A DNA stretch of 64,000 nt from Cellulomonas fimi ATCC 484 (GCF_000212695.1 NC_015514.1:1426001-1490000), one strand, 5' to 3'; counted from the first letter of the stretch, positions 51,729 through 62,865 are shown. Numbers and translations are program-made. Notes: generated from the letters alone by a model not told the origin.

Positions 51729-51734
51729 GTAGAC
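51729..51734 (+). promoter_or_regulatory. -10 element of the DUF3039-helicase operon
   Basis: TAGACT ends eight bases before ATG 51743, which has no Shine-Dalgarno; a leaderless or near-leaderless transcript is likely. Confidence 0.5.
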
Positions 51735-51742
51735 TCCTGCGC

Positions 51743-52114
51743 ATGACTGAGCCGCTCCCGCCGACCGGACCTGCCGACCCGAACGACCCGGGCCAGGGCA
51801 CGTCGACGAGCGTGCTGGAGCGTCAGGAGACGCACGAGCAGGTCGAGCCGGGCGACCACGAGCGCTTCGCGCACTACGTGCGCAAGGAGAAGATCATGGA
51901 GTCCGCGATGAGCGGCAAGCCCGTGGTCGCGCTCTGCGGCAAGGTCTGGGTGCCGGGCCGGGACCCGAACAAGTTCCCGGTCTGCCCCGTGTGCAAGGAG
52001 ATCTACGAGGGTCTGCGCGAGCCGCAGGACGGCGACGGCGCGTCCGGCGAGGGCGGCGGCTCCGGGGGCTCGGGCGGGGGTCGTCGCTGGGGCTTCGGCC
52101 GCGGCGGCAAGTGA
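51743..52114 (+). CDS. DUF3039 family protein
   Basis: The 123-residue actinobacterial protein has the DUF3039 core: ERQETHEQVEPGDHERFAHYV (residues 26-46), SAMSGKPVVALCGKVWVPGRDPNKFPVCPVCKEIYEGL with Cys65, Cys79 and Cys82 as a likely metal site, and a Gly/Ser-rich tail ending WGFGRGGK. The stop overlaps the helicase start as GTGA. The family is found next to a superfamily 2 helicase in many actinobacteria; its role is unknown. Confidence 0.92.
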   Translation: MTEPLPPTGPADPNDPGQGTSTSVLERQETHEQVEPGDHERFAHYVRKEKIMESAMSGKPVVALCGKVWVPGRDPNKFPVCPVCKEIYEGLREPQDGDGASGEGGGSGGSGGGRRWGFGRGGK

Positions 52115-53928
52115 GCGGGGCCGCGCGCCCGTCCTCCACCTCGACCCACGCGTCCACGTCGGCGGCCTCCCACCTGCCGCCGGCGTTCCCCGCGCGTGCG
52201 CCGTGGGGGACCGCGGGCAAGCTGCGCGCGTGGCAGGCCGAGGCGCTGGAGGCGTACCGGACGCGCGCGCCGCGTGACTTCCTCGCGGTCGCGACGCCCG
52301 GGGCGGGCAAGACGACGTTCGCGCTGCGCATCGCGACCGAGCTGCTCGAGGCGCGCGTCGTGCGCCGCGTCACGGTCGTCGCGCCGACGGAGCACCTGAA
52401 GAAGCAGTGGGCGGACGCCGCGGCACGCGTCGGGATCCGGCTCGACCCGAACTTCTCGAACGCGCAGGGCCGGCACGGGCACGGCTTCGACGGCGTGGCC
52501 GTCACGTACGCCCAGGTCGCGTCGAAGCCCGCGCTGCACGCCGCCCGCACGACCGCCGAGCGCACGCTCGTCATCCTCGACGAGGTGCACCACGGCGGCG
52601 ACGCGCTGTCCTGGGGCGACGCGGTGCGTGAGGCGTTCGAGGACGCCACGCGCCGGCTCGCGCTCACCGGCACGCCGTTCCGCTCGGACACGGCCGCGAT
52701 CCCGTTCGTGCGGTACGACCGCGACCACGAGGGCATCCGCCGCAGCGTCGCGGACTACACCTACGGGTACGGCGACGCACTGCGCGACCACGTCGTCCGG
52801 CCCGTGATCTTCCTGTCCTACAGCGGCTCGATGCGCTGGCGGACGCGCGCGGGCGACGAGATCAGCGCGCGTCTCGGGGAGCCGCTGACCAAGGACATGA
52901 CGGCGCAGGCGTGGCGCACCGCGCTCGACCCGAACGGGGAGTGGATCCCGAGCGTGCTCGCGGCCGCCGACCGGCGGCTCACCGAGGTCCGGCGCAGCGT
53001 GCCCGACGCGGGCGCGATGATCATCGCCACCGACCAGACCGACGCGCGCGCCTACGCGGGCCACCTGGCGCGCCTGACGGGCGAGTCGCCCACGGTCGTG
53101 CTGTCGGACGACGACGGTGCGAGCGACAAGATCGACGAGTTCTCCGCGGGCGACTCCCGCTGGCTGGTCGCCGTCCGCATGGTGTCCGAGGGCGTCGACG
53201 TGCCGCGCCTCGCCGTCGGCGTTTACGCGACGAGCACCGCGACGCCGCTGTTCTTCGCGCAGGCCGTGGGTCGGTTCGTGCGTGCGCGCCGGCGCGGCGA
53301 GACGGCGTCGGTGTTCCTGCCGTCGGTCCCGCAGCTGCTCACGCTCGCGAACAGCATGGAGCTCGAGCGGGACCACGCGCTGGACCGGCCGCAGACGGCC
53401 GAGGAGCAGGGCGTCGACTTCAACCCGGAGGACGCGCTGCTCGCGGCCGCGAACTCCGAGCGCAACGGCCCCGACGCGGTCGGCCCCGACGGCGTGCAGG
53501 GGTCGTTCGAGGCGCTCGAGGCGCAGGCGTCGTTCGACCGCGTGCTGTTCGACGGTGGCGAGTTCGGCACGGAGGCGGAGGTCGGCTCGGAGGAGGAGCT
53601 CGACTTCCTCGGGCTCCCGGGCCTGCTCGACCCCGACCAGGTGTCGGCGCTGCTGCGCCAGCGGCAGGCGGACCAGCTCAAGGGCCGGCGGCGGGCCGCG
53701 GCGGCTGCGGAGCCGGCGCCGGAGATGGACCACCGCAGGCAGGCGGAGCTGCGCAAGGAGCTCGCGCAGCTCGTCGGGGCGTGGTCGCGGCGCAGCGGGC
53801 AGCCGCACGGCGCGGTGCACGCCGAGCTGCGGCGCCGGTGCGGCGGGCCCGAGGTCGCGCTGGCGGACCCGGTTCAGCTCGCGGCGCGCGTCGAGATGGT
53901 GCGCGGCTGGTTCGTCGGCAAACGCTGA
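52111..53928 (+). CDS. superfamily 2 DEAD/DEAH-box helicase
   Basis: The 605-residue helicase has a Q/Walker A region WQAEALEAYRTRAPRDF and ATPGAGKTTFAL (Lys67), motif II LDEVHH (about 155), motif III LTGTPFRSDTA, motif V VRMVSEGVDVPRLAVGVY and motif VI AVGRFVRARR. The organisation is that of RecG/RAD25-like ATP-dependent DNA helicases of actinobacteria. The C-terminal 200 residues are acidic then helical and unassigned. GTG 52111 overlaps the DUF3039 stop. A role in DNA repair or restriction of structured DNA is plausible, not shown. Confidence 0.92.
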   Translation: MSGAARPSSTSTHASTSAASHLPPAFPARAPWGTAGKLRAWQAEALEAYRTRAPRDFLAVATPGAGKTTFALRIATELLEARVVRRVTVVAPTEHLKKQWADAAARVGIRLDPNFSNAQGRHGHGFDGVAVTYAQVASKPALHAARTTAERTLVILDEVHHGGDALSWGDAVREAFEDATRRLALTGTPFRSDTAAIPFVRYDRDHEGIRRSVADYTYGYGDALRDHVVRPVIFLSYSGSMRWRTRAGDEISARLGEPLTKDMTAQAWRTALDPNGEWIPSVLAAADRRLTEVRRSVPDAGAMIIATDQTDARAYAGHLARLTGESPTVVLSDDDGASDKIDEFSAGDSRWLVAVRMVSEGVDVPRLAVGVYATSTATPLFFAQAVGRFVRARRRGETASVFLPSVPQLLTLANSMELERDHALDRPQTAEEQGVDFNPEDALLAAANSERNGPDAVGPDGVQGSFEALEAQASFDRVLFDGGEFGTEAEVGSEEELDFLGLPGLLDPDQVSALLRQRQADQLKGRRRAAAAAEPAPEMDHRRQAELRKELAQLVGAWSRRSGQPHGAVHAELRRRCGGPEVALADPVQLAARVEMVRGWFVGKR

Positions 53929-54187
53929 CGGCCCGGATGAGCATCGCTCGACTACTACCGCGCGTGAGCCGGAACAACCCCCGTCTCATATGTCGGACAG
54001 GCCCGGCCTGCCGCGTTTGCGCAGGTCAGAGCGCTGGACGCGCGACCACATAGCAGCGGCGGCCCTGCTCGCAAGTCGGCCTCTCGACGTGCCGACCCCG
54101 CGAGCCGCTGGCAGCGTCTTCCTCGTGCTTCACGGCGCCGGGTTCCCCCGGACGCCTACTGGTTGCCACGGAGAAAGGGGTCACCCC

Positions 54188-54343
54188 ATGCCCAGCTGGC
54201 TCATCCTCGTCCTCGTCGGTGTGGTGCTCGTCGTCCTCGGCGTCGCCACCAGCATCGGCCAGTTCCTCATCTGGATCGGTGTCGCGCTGCTCGTCGTCAG
54301 CCTGATCCTCGGGCTCGTCGGGCGCGGCCGCTCCCGGGTGTGA
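54188..54343 (+). CDS. small DUF6131-like two-span membrane peptide
   Basis: This 51-residue product is nearly all hydrophobic, with two spans (WLILVLVGVVLVVLGVAT and FLIWIGVALLVVSLILGLV) and a basic end GRGRSRV. Similar small proteins are common and unnamed in actinobacteria; the DUF6131 comparison is from memory and uncertain. GAAAGGGG eight bases upstream of ATG 54188 supports translation. It follows a 259-base region of lower GC. Confidence 0.6.
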   Translation: MPSWLILVLVGVVLVVLGVATSIGQFLIWIGVALLVVSLILGLVGRGRSRV

Positions 54344-54346
54344 CCG

Positions 54347-54403
54347 GGCCGCGGCGCCGGTGCGCGGGCACGCCCCCTGAGCCCCGCACCGGCGACCGCG
54401 GCC
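54347..54403. terminator. long bidirectional terminator hairpin
   Basis: A 9-base inner stem (54355-54363 with 54386-54394) and an 8-base outer stem (54347-54354 with 54396-54403) are joined by a single-base bulge. It lies between the convergent small membrane gene and pncB. Confidence 0.8.
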
Positions 54404-54437
54404 GGGTCCCCACGCCGCGGCCCGGACGGACGGTCCC

Positions 54438-55841
54438 TCAGTCCCGTCCGTCCAGCCGCAGCGTCACGGTCGGCACCGCGGCCTCGTCGGCCGACAGCCG
54501 TCGCGCACCGCGCGGCAGCTCGTCCCGCGAGGCGCGGTGCCGATCGCGTGCCCGGGCCACGCCGCCCGGGCCGGTCCACGCCGCGTCGACCTCGCCGTCC
54601 GTCACGAGCGGCACGTGCAGCGTCCGCAGCGCCTCGTCGTCCGGCACCCACGACGCCACCGCCGCGTCGTCCCCGGCGACCAGCACCTCCTCGACGGCCC
54701 GCCCGTCCGGCCCCCGCCGCCGCGCCGCCGCCTTGCGTCCCCCCGTGCTCGTCTTCGCCGTCGAGGCCTTCGCCACCGGCGCGAGCGCGCCGTCGCGCCC
54801 CTCGCGCGCGACGAGCTTGTAGACCATCCCGCACGTCGGCGCGCCCGAGCCGGTCACGACCGACGTGCCCACGCCGTAGCTGTCGACCGGCGCGGCCGCG
54901 AGCGCCGCGATCGCGTACTCGTCGAGGTCGGACGTCACCACGACCTTCGTCTCCCGGGCGCCCGCCGCGTCGAGCTGCGCCCGGACCTCCTGCGCGAGCA
55001 CCCCCAGGTCGCCCGAGTCGAGGCGCACGGCCCCGAGACGCGTGCCGGCCGCCGCGAGGGCCCGCTCGACGCCGCGCCGCACGTCGTAGGTGTCGACGAG
55101 GAGCGTGGTGCCCGGGCCGAGAGCGGCGACCTGCGAGGCGAACGCCGCCTCCTCGTCGTCGTGCAGGAGCGTGAACGCGTGCGCCGCCGTCCCGATCGTC
55201 TCGAGCCCGTAGCGCCGGCCGGCCTCGAGGTTCGACGTCGCCGCGAACCCGGCGACGACCGCCGCCCGCGCCGCCGCGACGGCCGCCTCCTCGTGCGCCC
55301 GGCGCGCACCCATCTCGAGGCAGGGACGGTCGACCGCAGCGCTCGTCATGCGCGACGCCGCGGACGCGACCGCGGAGTCGTGGTTGAGGACCGACAGCGC
55401 GAGCGTCTCGAGCAGCACCGCCTCCGCGAACGTCCCCTCGACGACCAGCACGGGGGACAGGGGGAAGAAGACCTCGCCCTCCGCGTAGCCGCGCACGTCG
55501 CCCGAGAAGCGGTAGCCGGCCAGGAAGTCGAGGGTCGCGTCGTCGACGACCCGCTCGTCGGCGAGCCAGTCGAGCTCGGTGGTCGTGAACCGGAAGTCGG
55601 CCAGGGCCTCGAGGAACCGCCCGGTGCCCGCGACCACGCCGTAGCGGCGACCCGCCGGCAGGCGCCGCGTGAACACCTCGAACACGCAGCGGCGGTGCGC
55701 GGTGCCGTCGGCCAGCGCGGCCTGCAGCATCGTGAGCTCGTAGCGGTCGGTGAGCAGCGACGTCGCGGTCGAGGACGGGGTGCCGGTGCGGCCAGGCGCG
55801 CGGCTGGGCATGCGGCCGGGCTCGGCCAGGGGGTCGGTCAT
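54438..55841 (-). CDS. pncB: nicotinate phosphoribosyltransferase
   Basis: PncB makes nicotinate mononucleotide from nicotinate and PRPP in NAD salvage. The 467-residue protein has the family blocks [15 protein letters not shown] (28-42), [19 protein letters not shown], the His-containing [16 protein letters not shown] segment with the phosphorylatable His, [20 protein letters not shown] and [30 protein letters not shown] lies six bases upstream of the ATG on the minus strand, giving a leaderless mRNA. It is divergent from clpS, as in many actinobacteria. Confidence 0.96.
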   Translation of the reverse strand: MTDPLAEPGRMPSRAPGRTGTPSSTATSLLTDRYELTMLQAALADGTAHRRCVFEVFTRRLPAGRRYGVVAGTGRFLEALADFRFTTTELDWLADERVVDDATLDFLAGYRFSGDVRGYAEGEVFFPLSPVLVVEGTFAEAVLLETLALSVLNHDSAVASAASRMTSAAVDRPCLEMGARRAHEEAAVAAARAAVVAGFAATSNLEAGRRYGLETIGTAAHAFTLLHDDEEAAFASQVAALGPGTTLLVDTYDVRRGVERALAAAGTRLGAVRLDSGDLGVLAQEVRAQLDAAGARETKVVVTSDLDEYAIAALAAAPVDSYGVGTSVVTGSGAPTCGMVYKLVAREGRDGALAPVAKASTAKTSTGGRKAAARRRGPDGRAVEEVLVAGDDAAVASWVPDDEALRTLHVPLVTDGEVDAAWTGPGGVARARDRHRASRDELPRGARRLSADEAAVPTVTLRLDGRD

Positions 55842-55847
55842 GGCGAC

Positions 55848-55853
55848 AAGGTA
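55848..55853 (-). promoter_or_regulatory. -10 element for leaderless pncB mRNA
   Basis: TACCTT on the minus strand ends six bases before ATG 55841, within the 65-base divergent region shared with clpS. Confidence 0.5.
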
Positions 55854-55894
55854 CGGCCGTGCGACGGTCGGCGCGCACGCTCTCCACCGGCACC

Positions 55895-55900
55895 TACAGT
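55895..55900 (+). promoter_or_regulatory. -10 element for leaderless clpS mRNA
   Basis: TACAGT ends six bases before GTG 55907, which decides between this start and upstream in-frame codons. Confidence 0.55.
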
Positions 55901-55906
55901 GGTCGG

Positions 55907-56200
55907 GTGCCCGTGCAGACCGCTCCCGACGAACGCGTCGAGCAAGCCGAGCAGGTCGCCGTCGCCGACCCCTGGGTCACGATCGTGTGGAACGACCCGG
56001 TCAACCTCATGAGCTACGTGACCTACGTGTTCGAGACGTACTTCGGCCACCCGCACGAGAAGGCGGAGCGCCTCATGCGCCAGGTCCACGAGGAGGGCCG
56101 CGCCGTGGTGTCCACCGGGTCGCTCGAGAGCATGGAGGTCGACGTGCAGGCCATGCACGGGTTCGGCCTGTGGGCGACGCTGCAGCGCAGCGGGGCCTGA
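55907..56200 (+). CDS. clpS: ATP-dependent Clp protease adaptor ClpS
   Basis: ClpS delivers N-degron substrates to ClpAP or ClpCP. The 97-residue protein has an extended N-terminus, then [19 protein letters not shown] with the conserved Asn-Asp substrate pocket, [19 protein letters not shown] and [21 protein letters not shown] 55907 is chosen because a -10 element lies six bases upstream and the length is typical. Its stop overlaps the DUF2017 start by one base (TGATG). Confidence 0.95.
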   Translation: MPVQTAPDERVEQAEQVAVADPWVTIVWNDPVNLMSYVTYVFETYFGHPHEKAERLMRQVHEEGRAVVSTGSLESMEVDVQAMHGFGLWATLQRSGA

Positions 56201-56829
56201 TGCGCGCCTTCACCGAGCGGCAGGGCGCGTTCGTCGCGCGGCTCGACGCGTCCGAGCGGGAGGTCGTCGCGGCTCTCGTGGCGGACGTCGCGCAGCTGCT
56301 CGGCGCACCGCGGTTCGACGAGGTCGGCGTCCCCGGCGCGCCCGAGGTCCCGCTGCTGCGCACCGAGCCGCTGCCCGCGCCGCAGGACCCGGCGGTGCGG
56401 CGCCTGCTGCCCGACGCGTCCCGCGACGACCCCGAGCTGTCCGCCGAGTTCCGCCGACTCACCGAGGACGACCTGCGCGCCGCCAAGGTCGCGCGGCTCG
56501 GCCGGCTCTGGACGCTCCTGACGACGCCGGGCGACGGGCGCCGCCACGACCTGCTGACCGTGACGCCCGCGGCCGCCCCCGACGTCGCGGCGGCGCTCAC
56601 CGACCTGCGCCTCGTGCTCGCCGAGCGCCTCGACGTGCGCACCGACGCGGACGCCGAGCGGCTGTACGACGAGCTCGACGACGAGGACGGCGCGCCGGGC
56701 GCCGAGGTGCGCCGGTACCTCGTCGCGCTGTACGGCGCGCTGAGCTGGCTGCAGGAGTCGCTGGTCGGTCTCCTGCTCGCGCACGCACGGCGCGGGGACG
56801 CGTCCGGGGCCGCGACCAGCGGGGGTTAG
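56200..56829 (+). CDS. DUF2017 family protein
   Basis: The 209-residue helical protein is the DUF2017 family that follows clpS in many actinobacteria. Recognisable segments are [55 protein letters not shown], and [19 protein letters not shown]. Its function is unknown; conserved linkage suggests a role in ClpS-dependent proteolysis. The ATG overlaps the clpS stop. Its own TAG stop forms part of the murI -10 element. Confidence 0.9.
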   Translation: MRAFTERQGAFVARLDASEREVVAALVADVAQLLGAPRFDEVGVPGAPEVPLLRTEPLPAPQDPAVRRLLPDASRDDPELSAEFRRLTEDDLRAAKVARLGRLWTLLTTPGDGRRHDLLTVTPAAAPDVAAALTDLRLVLAERLDVRTDADAERLYDELDDEDGAPGAEVRRYLVALYGALSWLQESLVGLLLAHARRGDASGAATSGG

Positions 56830-56832
56830 GCT
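56827..56832 (+). promoter_or_regulatory. -10 element for murI that reuses a stop codon
   Basis: TAGGCT lies seven bases before GTG 56840. Its first three bases are the TAG stop of the DUF2017 gene. The same arrangement recurs at 59065 before rph. Confidence 0.6.
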
Positions 56833-56839
56833 CGTCCGC

Positions 56840-57655
56840 GTGAACGACGCCCCCATCGGCATCTTCGACTCCGGCGTCGGCGGCCTCACGGTGGCGCGAT
56901 CCGTCCTCGACCAGCTGCCGCACGAGTCGACCCTGTACATCGGGGACACGCTCAACACGCCCTACGGTCCCAAGCCGCTGGCCGCCGTGCGCGCGCACGC
57001 GCTCGAGGTCATGGACGACCTCGTCGACGCGGGGGTGAAGCTGCTGGTCATCGCGTGCAACACCGCGTCGGCGGCGGTCCTGCGCGACGCGCGCGAGCGG
57101 TACACGCTGCGGCGCGGCATCCCCGTGGTCGAGGTGATCCTGCCCGCCGCGCGGCGTGCGGTCGCCGCGACCCGCACGGGCCGCATCGGCGTCATCGGCA
57201 CGCGCGCGACGGTCGACTCCCGCGCCTACGACGACGCGTTCGCCGTGGCACCCGGCGTCACGCTCACGAGCCAGGCGTGCCCGCGGTTCGTCGAGCTGGT
57301 CGAGGCCGGCGTCACCTCGGGCCCCGAGGTGCTGGCCGTCGCCCACGAGTACCTCGACCCCGTGCGCGACGCGGGCGTCGACACGCTCGTCCTCGGCTGC
57401 ACGCACTACCCGCTGCTCACCGGCGTGATCTCGTACGTCATGGGCGACGACGTCACGCTGGTCTCGAGCTCCGAGGAGACCGCCAAGGACGTGTACCGCA
57501 CGCTCGTGGGGCACGGGATCGAGCGTGACCCCGCCGCCGACCTGCCGACCCACCGCTTCCTCGCGACGGGTGACCCGGTGGCGTTCCAGACGCTCGCGCG
57601 GCGGTTCCTCGGGCCGGAGGTCGAGGCGGTCGAGTCCCGGATGGCGCTGCGATGA
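56840..57655 (+). CDS. murI: glutamate racemase
   Basis: MurI supplies D-glutamate for peptidoglycan. The 271-residue enzyme has the two catalytic cysteines, Cys73 (VIACNTASA) and Cys187 (LGCTHYPLL), and the N-terminal [11 protein letters not shown] with Asp10. The GTG start begins at a leaderless-type promoter. Its stop overlaps the following MBL-fold gene by ATGA. The gene order clpS-DUF2017-murI-MBL-rph-rdgB is conserved in actinobacteria. Confidence 0.98.
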   Translation: MNDAPIGIFDSGVGGLTVARSVLDQLPHESTLYIGDTLNTPYGPKPLAAVRAHALEVMDDLVDAGVKLLVIACNTASAAVLRDARERYTLRRGIPVVEVILPAARRAVAATRTGRIGVIGTRATVDSRAYDDAFAVAPGVTLTSQACPRFVELVEAGVTSGPEVLAVAHEYLDPVRDAGVDTLVLGCTHYPLLTGVISYVMGDDVTLVSSSEETAKDVYRTLVGHGIERDPAADLPTHRFLATGDPVAFQTLARRFLGPEVEAVESRMALR

Positions 57656-58440
57656 GGCTCGTCGTCGTCGGCTGCGCGGGGTCCTTCCCGGGGCCCGACG
57701 CGGCCGCGTCGGCGTACCTCGTGCAGGCGGACGACGCCAAGGGCCGGACCTGGACGGTCCTGCTGGACCTGGGCAACGGCGCGCTGGGGCCGCTGCAGCG
57801 CTACGGCGACCCGACGGCGCTCGACGCGATCGCTCTGTCGCACCTGCACGCCGACCACGTGGCGGACCTCGTCGTGCTCAACGTCCTGCGCCGGTACCAC
57901 CCGGACGGCGCGCTGCCCCCGGTCGACCTGTACGGCCCGGAGGGCACCACGGAGCGGCTCGCCCAGCTCGCGGGCAAGGACCCGGCGACGGACATGGGCG
58001 GCCAGTTCACGGTCCGCACGTGGGACCCGGCCGCGCCGGTGACGGTCGGTCCGCTCACGCTCGAGCCGGTGCCCGTCGAGCACCCGGTGCCGGCGTTCGG
58101 GATCCGCGTGACCGGGCCGGCGCAGGACGACCCCGCGCGGCGCGTCGTGCTCGCGTACACGGGCGACACCGACGAGTGCGCCGGGCTCGACGCGCTCGCC
58201 CACGGCGCGGACCTGCTGCTCGCGGAGTCGGCGTACCTCGAGGGGCGCGACGACGAGGTCCGCGGCGTGCACCTCACGGGCCGGCGCGCCGGTGCCGCGG
58301 CGGCGCGCGGCGGGTCGCGACGCCTCGTCCTGACCCACGTGCCGCCGTGGAACGACCCGCAGGTGACGCTCGCCGAGGCGCGCGCGGTCTACGACGGCCC
58401 CCTCGCGCTCGCCCGTCCGGGCGACGTGCACGTGCTCTGA
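57652..58440 (+). CDS. MBL-fold metallo-hydrolase
   Basis: The 262-residue protein has the metallo-beta-lactamase fold: [33 protein letters not shown], the metal motif [12 protein letters not shown] (about 62-73), [11 protein letters not shown] with the bridging Asp and LTHVPPW with a late metal His. It resembles RNase Z-like or cyclic nucleotide phosphodiesterase-like members, as expected between murI and rph, where a tRNA-processing role is often proposed. The ATG overlaps murI by four bases. Confidence 0.9.
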   Translation: MRLVVVGCAGSFPGPDAAASAYLVQADDAKGRTWTVLLDLGNGALGPLQRYGDPTALDAIALSHLHADHVADLVVLNVLRRYHPDGALPPVDLYGPEGTTERLAQLAGKDPATDMGGQFTVRTWDPAAPVTVGPLTLEPVPVEHPVPAFGIRVTGPAQDDPARRVVLAYTGDTDECAGLDALAHGADLLLAESAYLEGRDDEVRGVHLTGRRAGAAAARGGSRRLVLTHVPPWNDPQVTLAEARAVYDGPLALARPGDVHVL

Positions 58441-58477
58441 CCTCGGGCGTCGTCCCCCCCGCACGGACCCGCGCTGG

Positions 58478-58483
58478 CATGCT
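58478..58483 (+). promoter_or_regulatory. -10 element for the membrane-protein gene
   Basis: CATGCT, the same hexamer as before the response regulator at 10320, ends eight bases before ATG 58492. Confidence 0.4.
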
Positions 58484-58491
58484 GTGCCGTC

Positions 58492-59067
58492 ATGCGCACC
58501 CGCACCGCCCGCCCGCCGGCCGGCCCCGCCTACGACGTCGCCGTGCAGTGGGCCCCGCGCTCGGCCCTCGTGATCCGGCGGATGCGTCGCTGGCACCGCC
58601 GCCGCAACCGCGACACGCCCGACGTGATCGAGGCCGCGACGAGCCTCGACCTGGACGACGGCGTCGGGATCCTCGTGTGGATCGCCGGCGCGGTCGCGTT
58701 CGTCGTCGGGATCCTGCTCGTCTGGTGGCTCGTGGTCCCGCTCCTGCTGCTCGTGCTCGACCTCGCGGTGGTCGTCGCGGTGCTCGTCCTCGGTCTCGTC
58801 GCCCGGACGCTGCTGCGGCGGCCCTGGGTCGTCGCCGTCACCCCCGCCGACCACGACGAGCCCGTCCTGGCGCGCGCCGACGTCCTGGGCTGGCGCCGGG
58901 CGCTGGGCGTGCGCGACGCGATCGCCCGGCACCTCGCGGCCGGGGCGGAGCCGTCGGGCGCCGTGCGGGCGGCCGCCGGGACCGACACGCGTGTCGTCGT
59001 GGTCACCGTCGCCGCGCCGACGCCCGCGGCTGCCGCGCCGGACGGGGGCGTCGGGGAGCGCCGTTAG
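58492..59067 (+). CDS. two-span membrane protein of unknown function
   Basis: The 191-residue protein has a basic N-terminus, two adjacent hydrophobic spans ([22 protein letters not shown] and [21 protein letters not shown]) and a soluble C-terminal domain ([43 protein letters not shown]). I recognise no named family. The TAG stop is the first half of the rph -10 element. Confidence 0.75.
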   Translation: MRTRTARPPAGPAYDVAVQWAPRSALVIRRMRRWHRRRNRDTPDVIEAATSLDLDDGVGILVWIAGAVAFVVGILLVWWLVVPLLLLVLDLAVVVAVLVLGLVARTLLRRPWVVAVTPADHDEPVLARADVLGWRRALGVRDAIARHLAAGAEPSGAVRAAAGTDTRVVVVTVAAPTPAAAAPDGGVGERR

Positions 59068-59070
59068 GCT
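59065..59070 (+). promoter_or_regulatory. -10 element for rph that reuses a stop codon
   Basis: TAGGCT lies seven bases before ATG 59078, and its TAG is the stop codon of the preceding gene. The sequence TTAGGCTCGTC is identical to that before murI. Confidence 0.6.
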
Positions 59071-59077
59071 CGTCGGC

Positions 59078-59866
59078 ATGACCGCGACCACCCCCACGCT
59101 GCGCGCCGACGGCCGCCGCCCCGACGAGCTGCGGCCCGTCACGCTCACCCGACGCTTCCTCGACGCCGGCGAGGGCAGCGTCCTCGTCGAGTTCGGCGGG
59201 ACGAAGGTGCTGTGCGTCGCGTCGCTCACCGAGGGCGTGCCGCGCTGGCGCAAGGGCTCGGGCGAGGGGTGGGTCACCGCGGAGTACGCGATGCTTCCGC
59301 GCGCGACCTCGACGCGCTCCGACCGGGAGTCCGTCAAGGGTCGCGTCGGCGGCCGCACGCAGGAGATCTCCCGGCTCATCGGCCGCTCGCTGCGCGCCGT
59401 CGTCGACGTGTCCGCGCTCGGCGAGAACACGATCGTGCTCGACTGCGACGTCCTGCAGGCCGACGGAGGCACGCGCACCGCGGCGATCACGGGCGCGTAC
59501 GTCGCGCTCGCGGACGCCGTCGCGTGGGCCCAGCAGCGTCGCCTCGTGCCCGCAGGGCGGCAGGTGCTGCGCGACTCCGTCGCCGCCGTCAGCGTGGGCA
59601 TCGTCGACGGCGTCCCCGTGCTCGACCTGCCCTACGTCGAGGACGTCCGGGCGGAGACGGACATGAACGTCGTCGTCACCGGGTCGGGGACGTTCGTCGA
59701 GGTGCAGGGCACCGCCGAGCACGCCCCGTTCGACCGCCGCGAGCTCGACTCGCTGCTCGACCTGGCCCTCGCGGGCACCGCCGAGCTCACGCGCCTGCAG
59801 CGGGCGGCGCTCGCCGCCGCGCCCGGCGACGGCAGCGCCACGCGCCTGCCCGGGGCGGGCGCGTGA
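59078..59866 (+). CDS. rph: ribonuclease PH
   Basis: RNase PH trims tRNA 3' ends phosphorolytically. The 262-residue protein has [104 protein letters not shown] and [20 protein letters not shown]. Active-site Arg and Asp residues are in place. The GTG start of rdgB overlaps its stop by four bases. It starts at a leaderless-type promoter of its own inside the cluster. Confidence 0.98.
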   Translation: MTATTPTLRADGRRPDELRPVTLTRRFLDAGEGSVLVEFGGTKVLCVASLTEGVPRWRKGSGEGWVTAEYAMLPRATSTRSDRESVKGRVGGRTQEISRLIGRSLRAVVDVSALGENTIVLDCDVLQADGGTRTAAITGAYVALADAVAWAQQRRLVPAGRQVLRDSVAAVSVGIVDGVPVLDLPYVEDVRAETDMNVVVTGSGTFVEVQGTAEHAPFDRRELDSLLDLALAGTAELTRLQRAALAAAPGDGSATRLPGAGA

Positions 59867-60485
59867 GCGTCCCCGCCGGGGCGCGCCTCGTCCTCGCGAC
59901 GCACAACGCGCACAAGGTCGGCGAGCTGCGCGCGATCCTGGCGCCCGCGCTGCCCGCCCTCGACCCCGCGGCGGTCGTGGGCGCGCGTGACGTCGGTGCG
60001 CCCGAGCCCGTCGAGGACGGCGTGACGTTCGCCGAGAACGCGCTGCTCAAGGCGCGCGCGCTCGCCGCGTTCACGGGGCTGCCCGCCGTCGCGGACGACT
60101 CGGGGCTCGCGGTCGACGTGCTCGGCGGCGCACCGGGGATCTTCTCCGCACGCTGGTCGGGGCGGCACGGCGACGACGCCGCCAACCTCGCGCTCCTGCT
60201 CGCGCAGCTCGGCGACGTGCGGCCCGAGCACCGCGGCGCGCGGTTCGTGTGCGCCGCGGCGATCGTGACCCCCGACGGCTTCGAGCACGTCGAGCAGGGC
60301 GCGCTGTTCGGCACCCTGGCCACCGAGCCGCGCGGCACGAACGGCTTCGGGTACGACCCGGTCCTGGTCCCCGCCGGGGGCTCGCGCACGTGCGCCGAGC
60401 TCGACCCGCAGGAGAAGAACGCCATCAGCCACCGCGGGCAGGCGTTCCGGGCGCTCGTGCCGACGTTGGTGCGGGTCCTGGGCGG

Positions 60486-60489
<4 letters not shown>
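59863..60489 (+). CDS. rdgB: RdgB/HAM1 non-canonical purine NTP pyrophosphatase
   Basis: The 208-residue enzyme hydrolyses dITP, XTP and ITP to keep them out of nucleic acids. Signatures are [18 protein letters not shown] (9-26), [43 protein letters not shown] with the catalytic Asp, and [16 protein letters not shown] 59863 overlaps the rph stop, and its own stop overlaps the ABC-F gene by ATGA, giving an rph-rdgB-ABC-F operon. Confidence 0.97.
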
Positions 60490-62180
<1,691 letters not shown>

Positions 62181-62202
62181 GCCCGCGCGACCGGACCGCG
62201 AC

Positions 62203-62280
62203 CGGCGCGGCGGTACCCGGCGGGGGCATCCGGCGAGGCGTCCGGCGGGGCGGCACCCGGCGCGGCGGCACCCGGCCCGG
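62203..62280. repeat. imperfect GC-rich repeats after the ABC-F gene
   Basis: Three copies of a CGGCRGYACCCGGC-like unit and several GGCGAGGC/GGCGGGGC variants are spread over about 78 bases between the ABC-F stop and the terminator. Copies differ by a few bases. No coding capacity is evident. Confidence 0.5.
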
Positions 62281-62286
62281 CAGGGC

Positions 62287-62312
62287 GAGCCGGGTCCCGC
62301 GCGGCCCGGCTC
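62287..62312. terminator. bidirectional terminator hairpin
   Basis: A perfect 8-base stem (62287-62294 with 62305-62312) with a 10-base loop ends the ABC-F operon and overlaps the stop codon of the convergent DUF4916 gene. Confidence 0.65.
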
Positions 62313-62865
62313 AGGGGAGCCGGCCGACGTGCGCCATCGCCTGCCGCAGCAGGAGGCCCTGCCCGCCGTTCATCTCGACCTGCACCTGCTCGGCGCACGC
62401 CTCCTCGGGCGTCAGCCACGCGAGGTCGATCGCGTCCTGCTGCGGCCGGCAGTCACCCAGCACGGGCACGACGTAGGCGAGGGACACCGCGTGCTGGCGC
62501 GGGTCGTGGTACGGCGTGACGCCCGGGGTGGGGAAGTACTCCGCGACCGTGAACGGCTGCGGCGACGCGGGGATCTGCGGCAGCGCGACCGGGCCGAGGT
62601 CCTTCTCGACGTGGCGGACCAGCGCGTCGCGGACCCGCTCGTGGTACATGACGCGCCCGCTGACGAGCGCCCGCGACATCACGCCCTCGGGCGTCACGCG
62701 CAGCAGCAGCCCGACGGCGACCACGTCGCCCGAGTCGTCGACGCGCACGGGCACGGCGTCGACGTACAGGATCGGCAGCTGCGAACGGACCTTGGCGATG
62801 CGGTCGGCGCTCAGCCAGCCCGCGGGGCGTTCGGGTCCGGGAGGGAACTCGGCGGTGTCGGTCAC
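62311..62865 (-). CDS. DUF4916 Nudix-like protein with degenerate Nudix box
   Basis: The 184-residue protein matches the DUF4916 group: GWLSADRIAKVRSQLPILYVDAVPVR (16-41), VGLLLRVTPEGVMSRALVSGRVMYHERVRDALVRHVEKDLG and HAVSLAYVVPVLG. The region from Gly71 looks like a Nudix box, but the key REUXEE residues read RHVEKD, so classical Nudix hydrolysis is uncertain. It is convergent with the ABC-F operon. The ATG/GTG at 62865 has no clear ribosome-binding site. Confidence 0.85.
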   Translation of the reverse strand: MTDTAEFPPGPERPAGWLSADRIAKVRSQLPILYVDAVPVRVDDSGDVVAVGLLLRVTPEGVMSRALVSGRVMYHERVRDALVRHVEKDLGPVALPQIPASPQPFTVAEYFPTPGVTPYHDPRQHAVSLAYVVPVLGDCRPQQDAIDLAWLTPEEACAEQVQVEMNGGQGLLLRQAMAHVGRLP

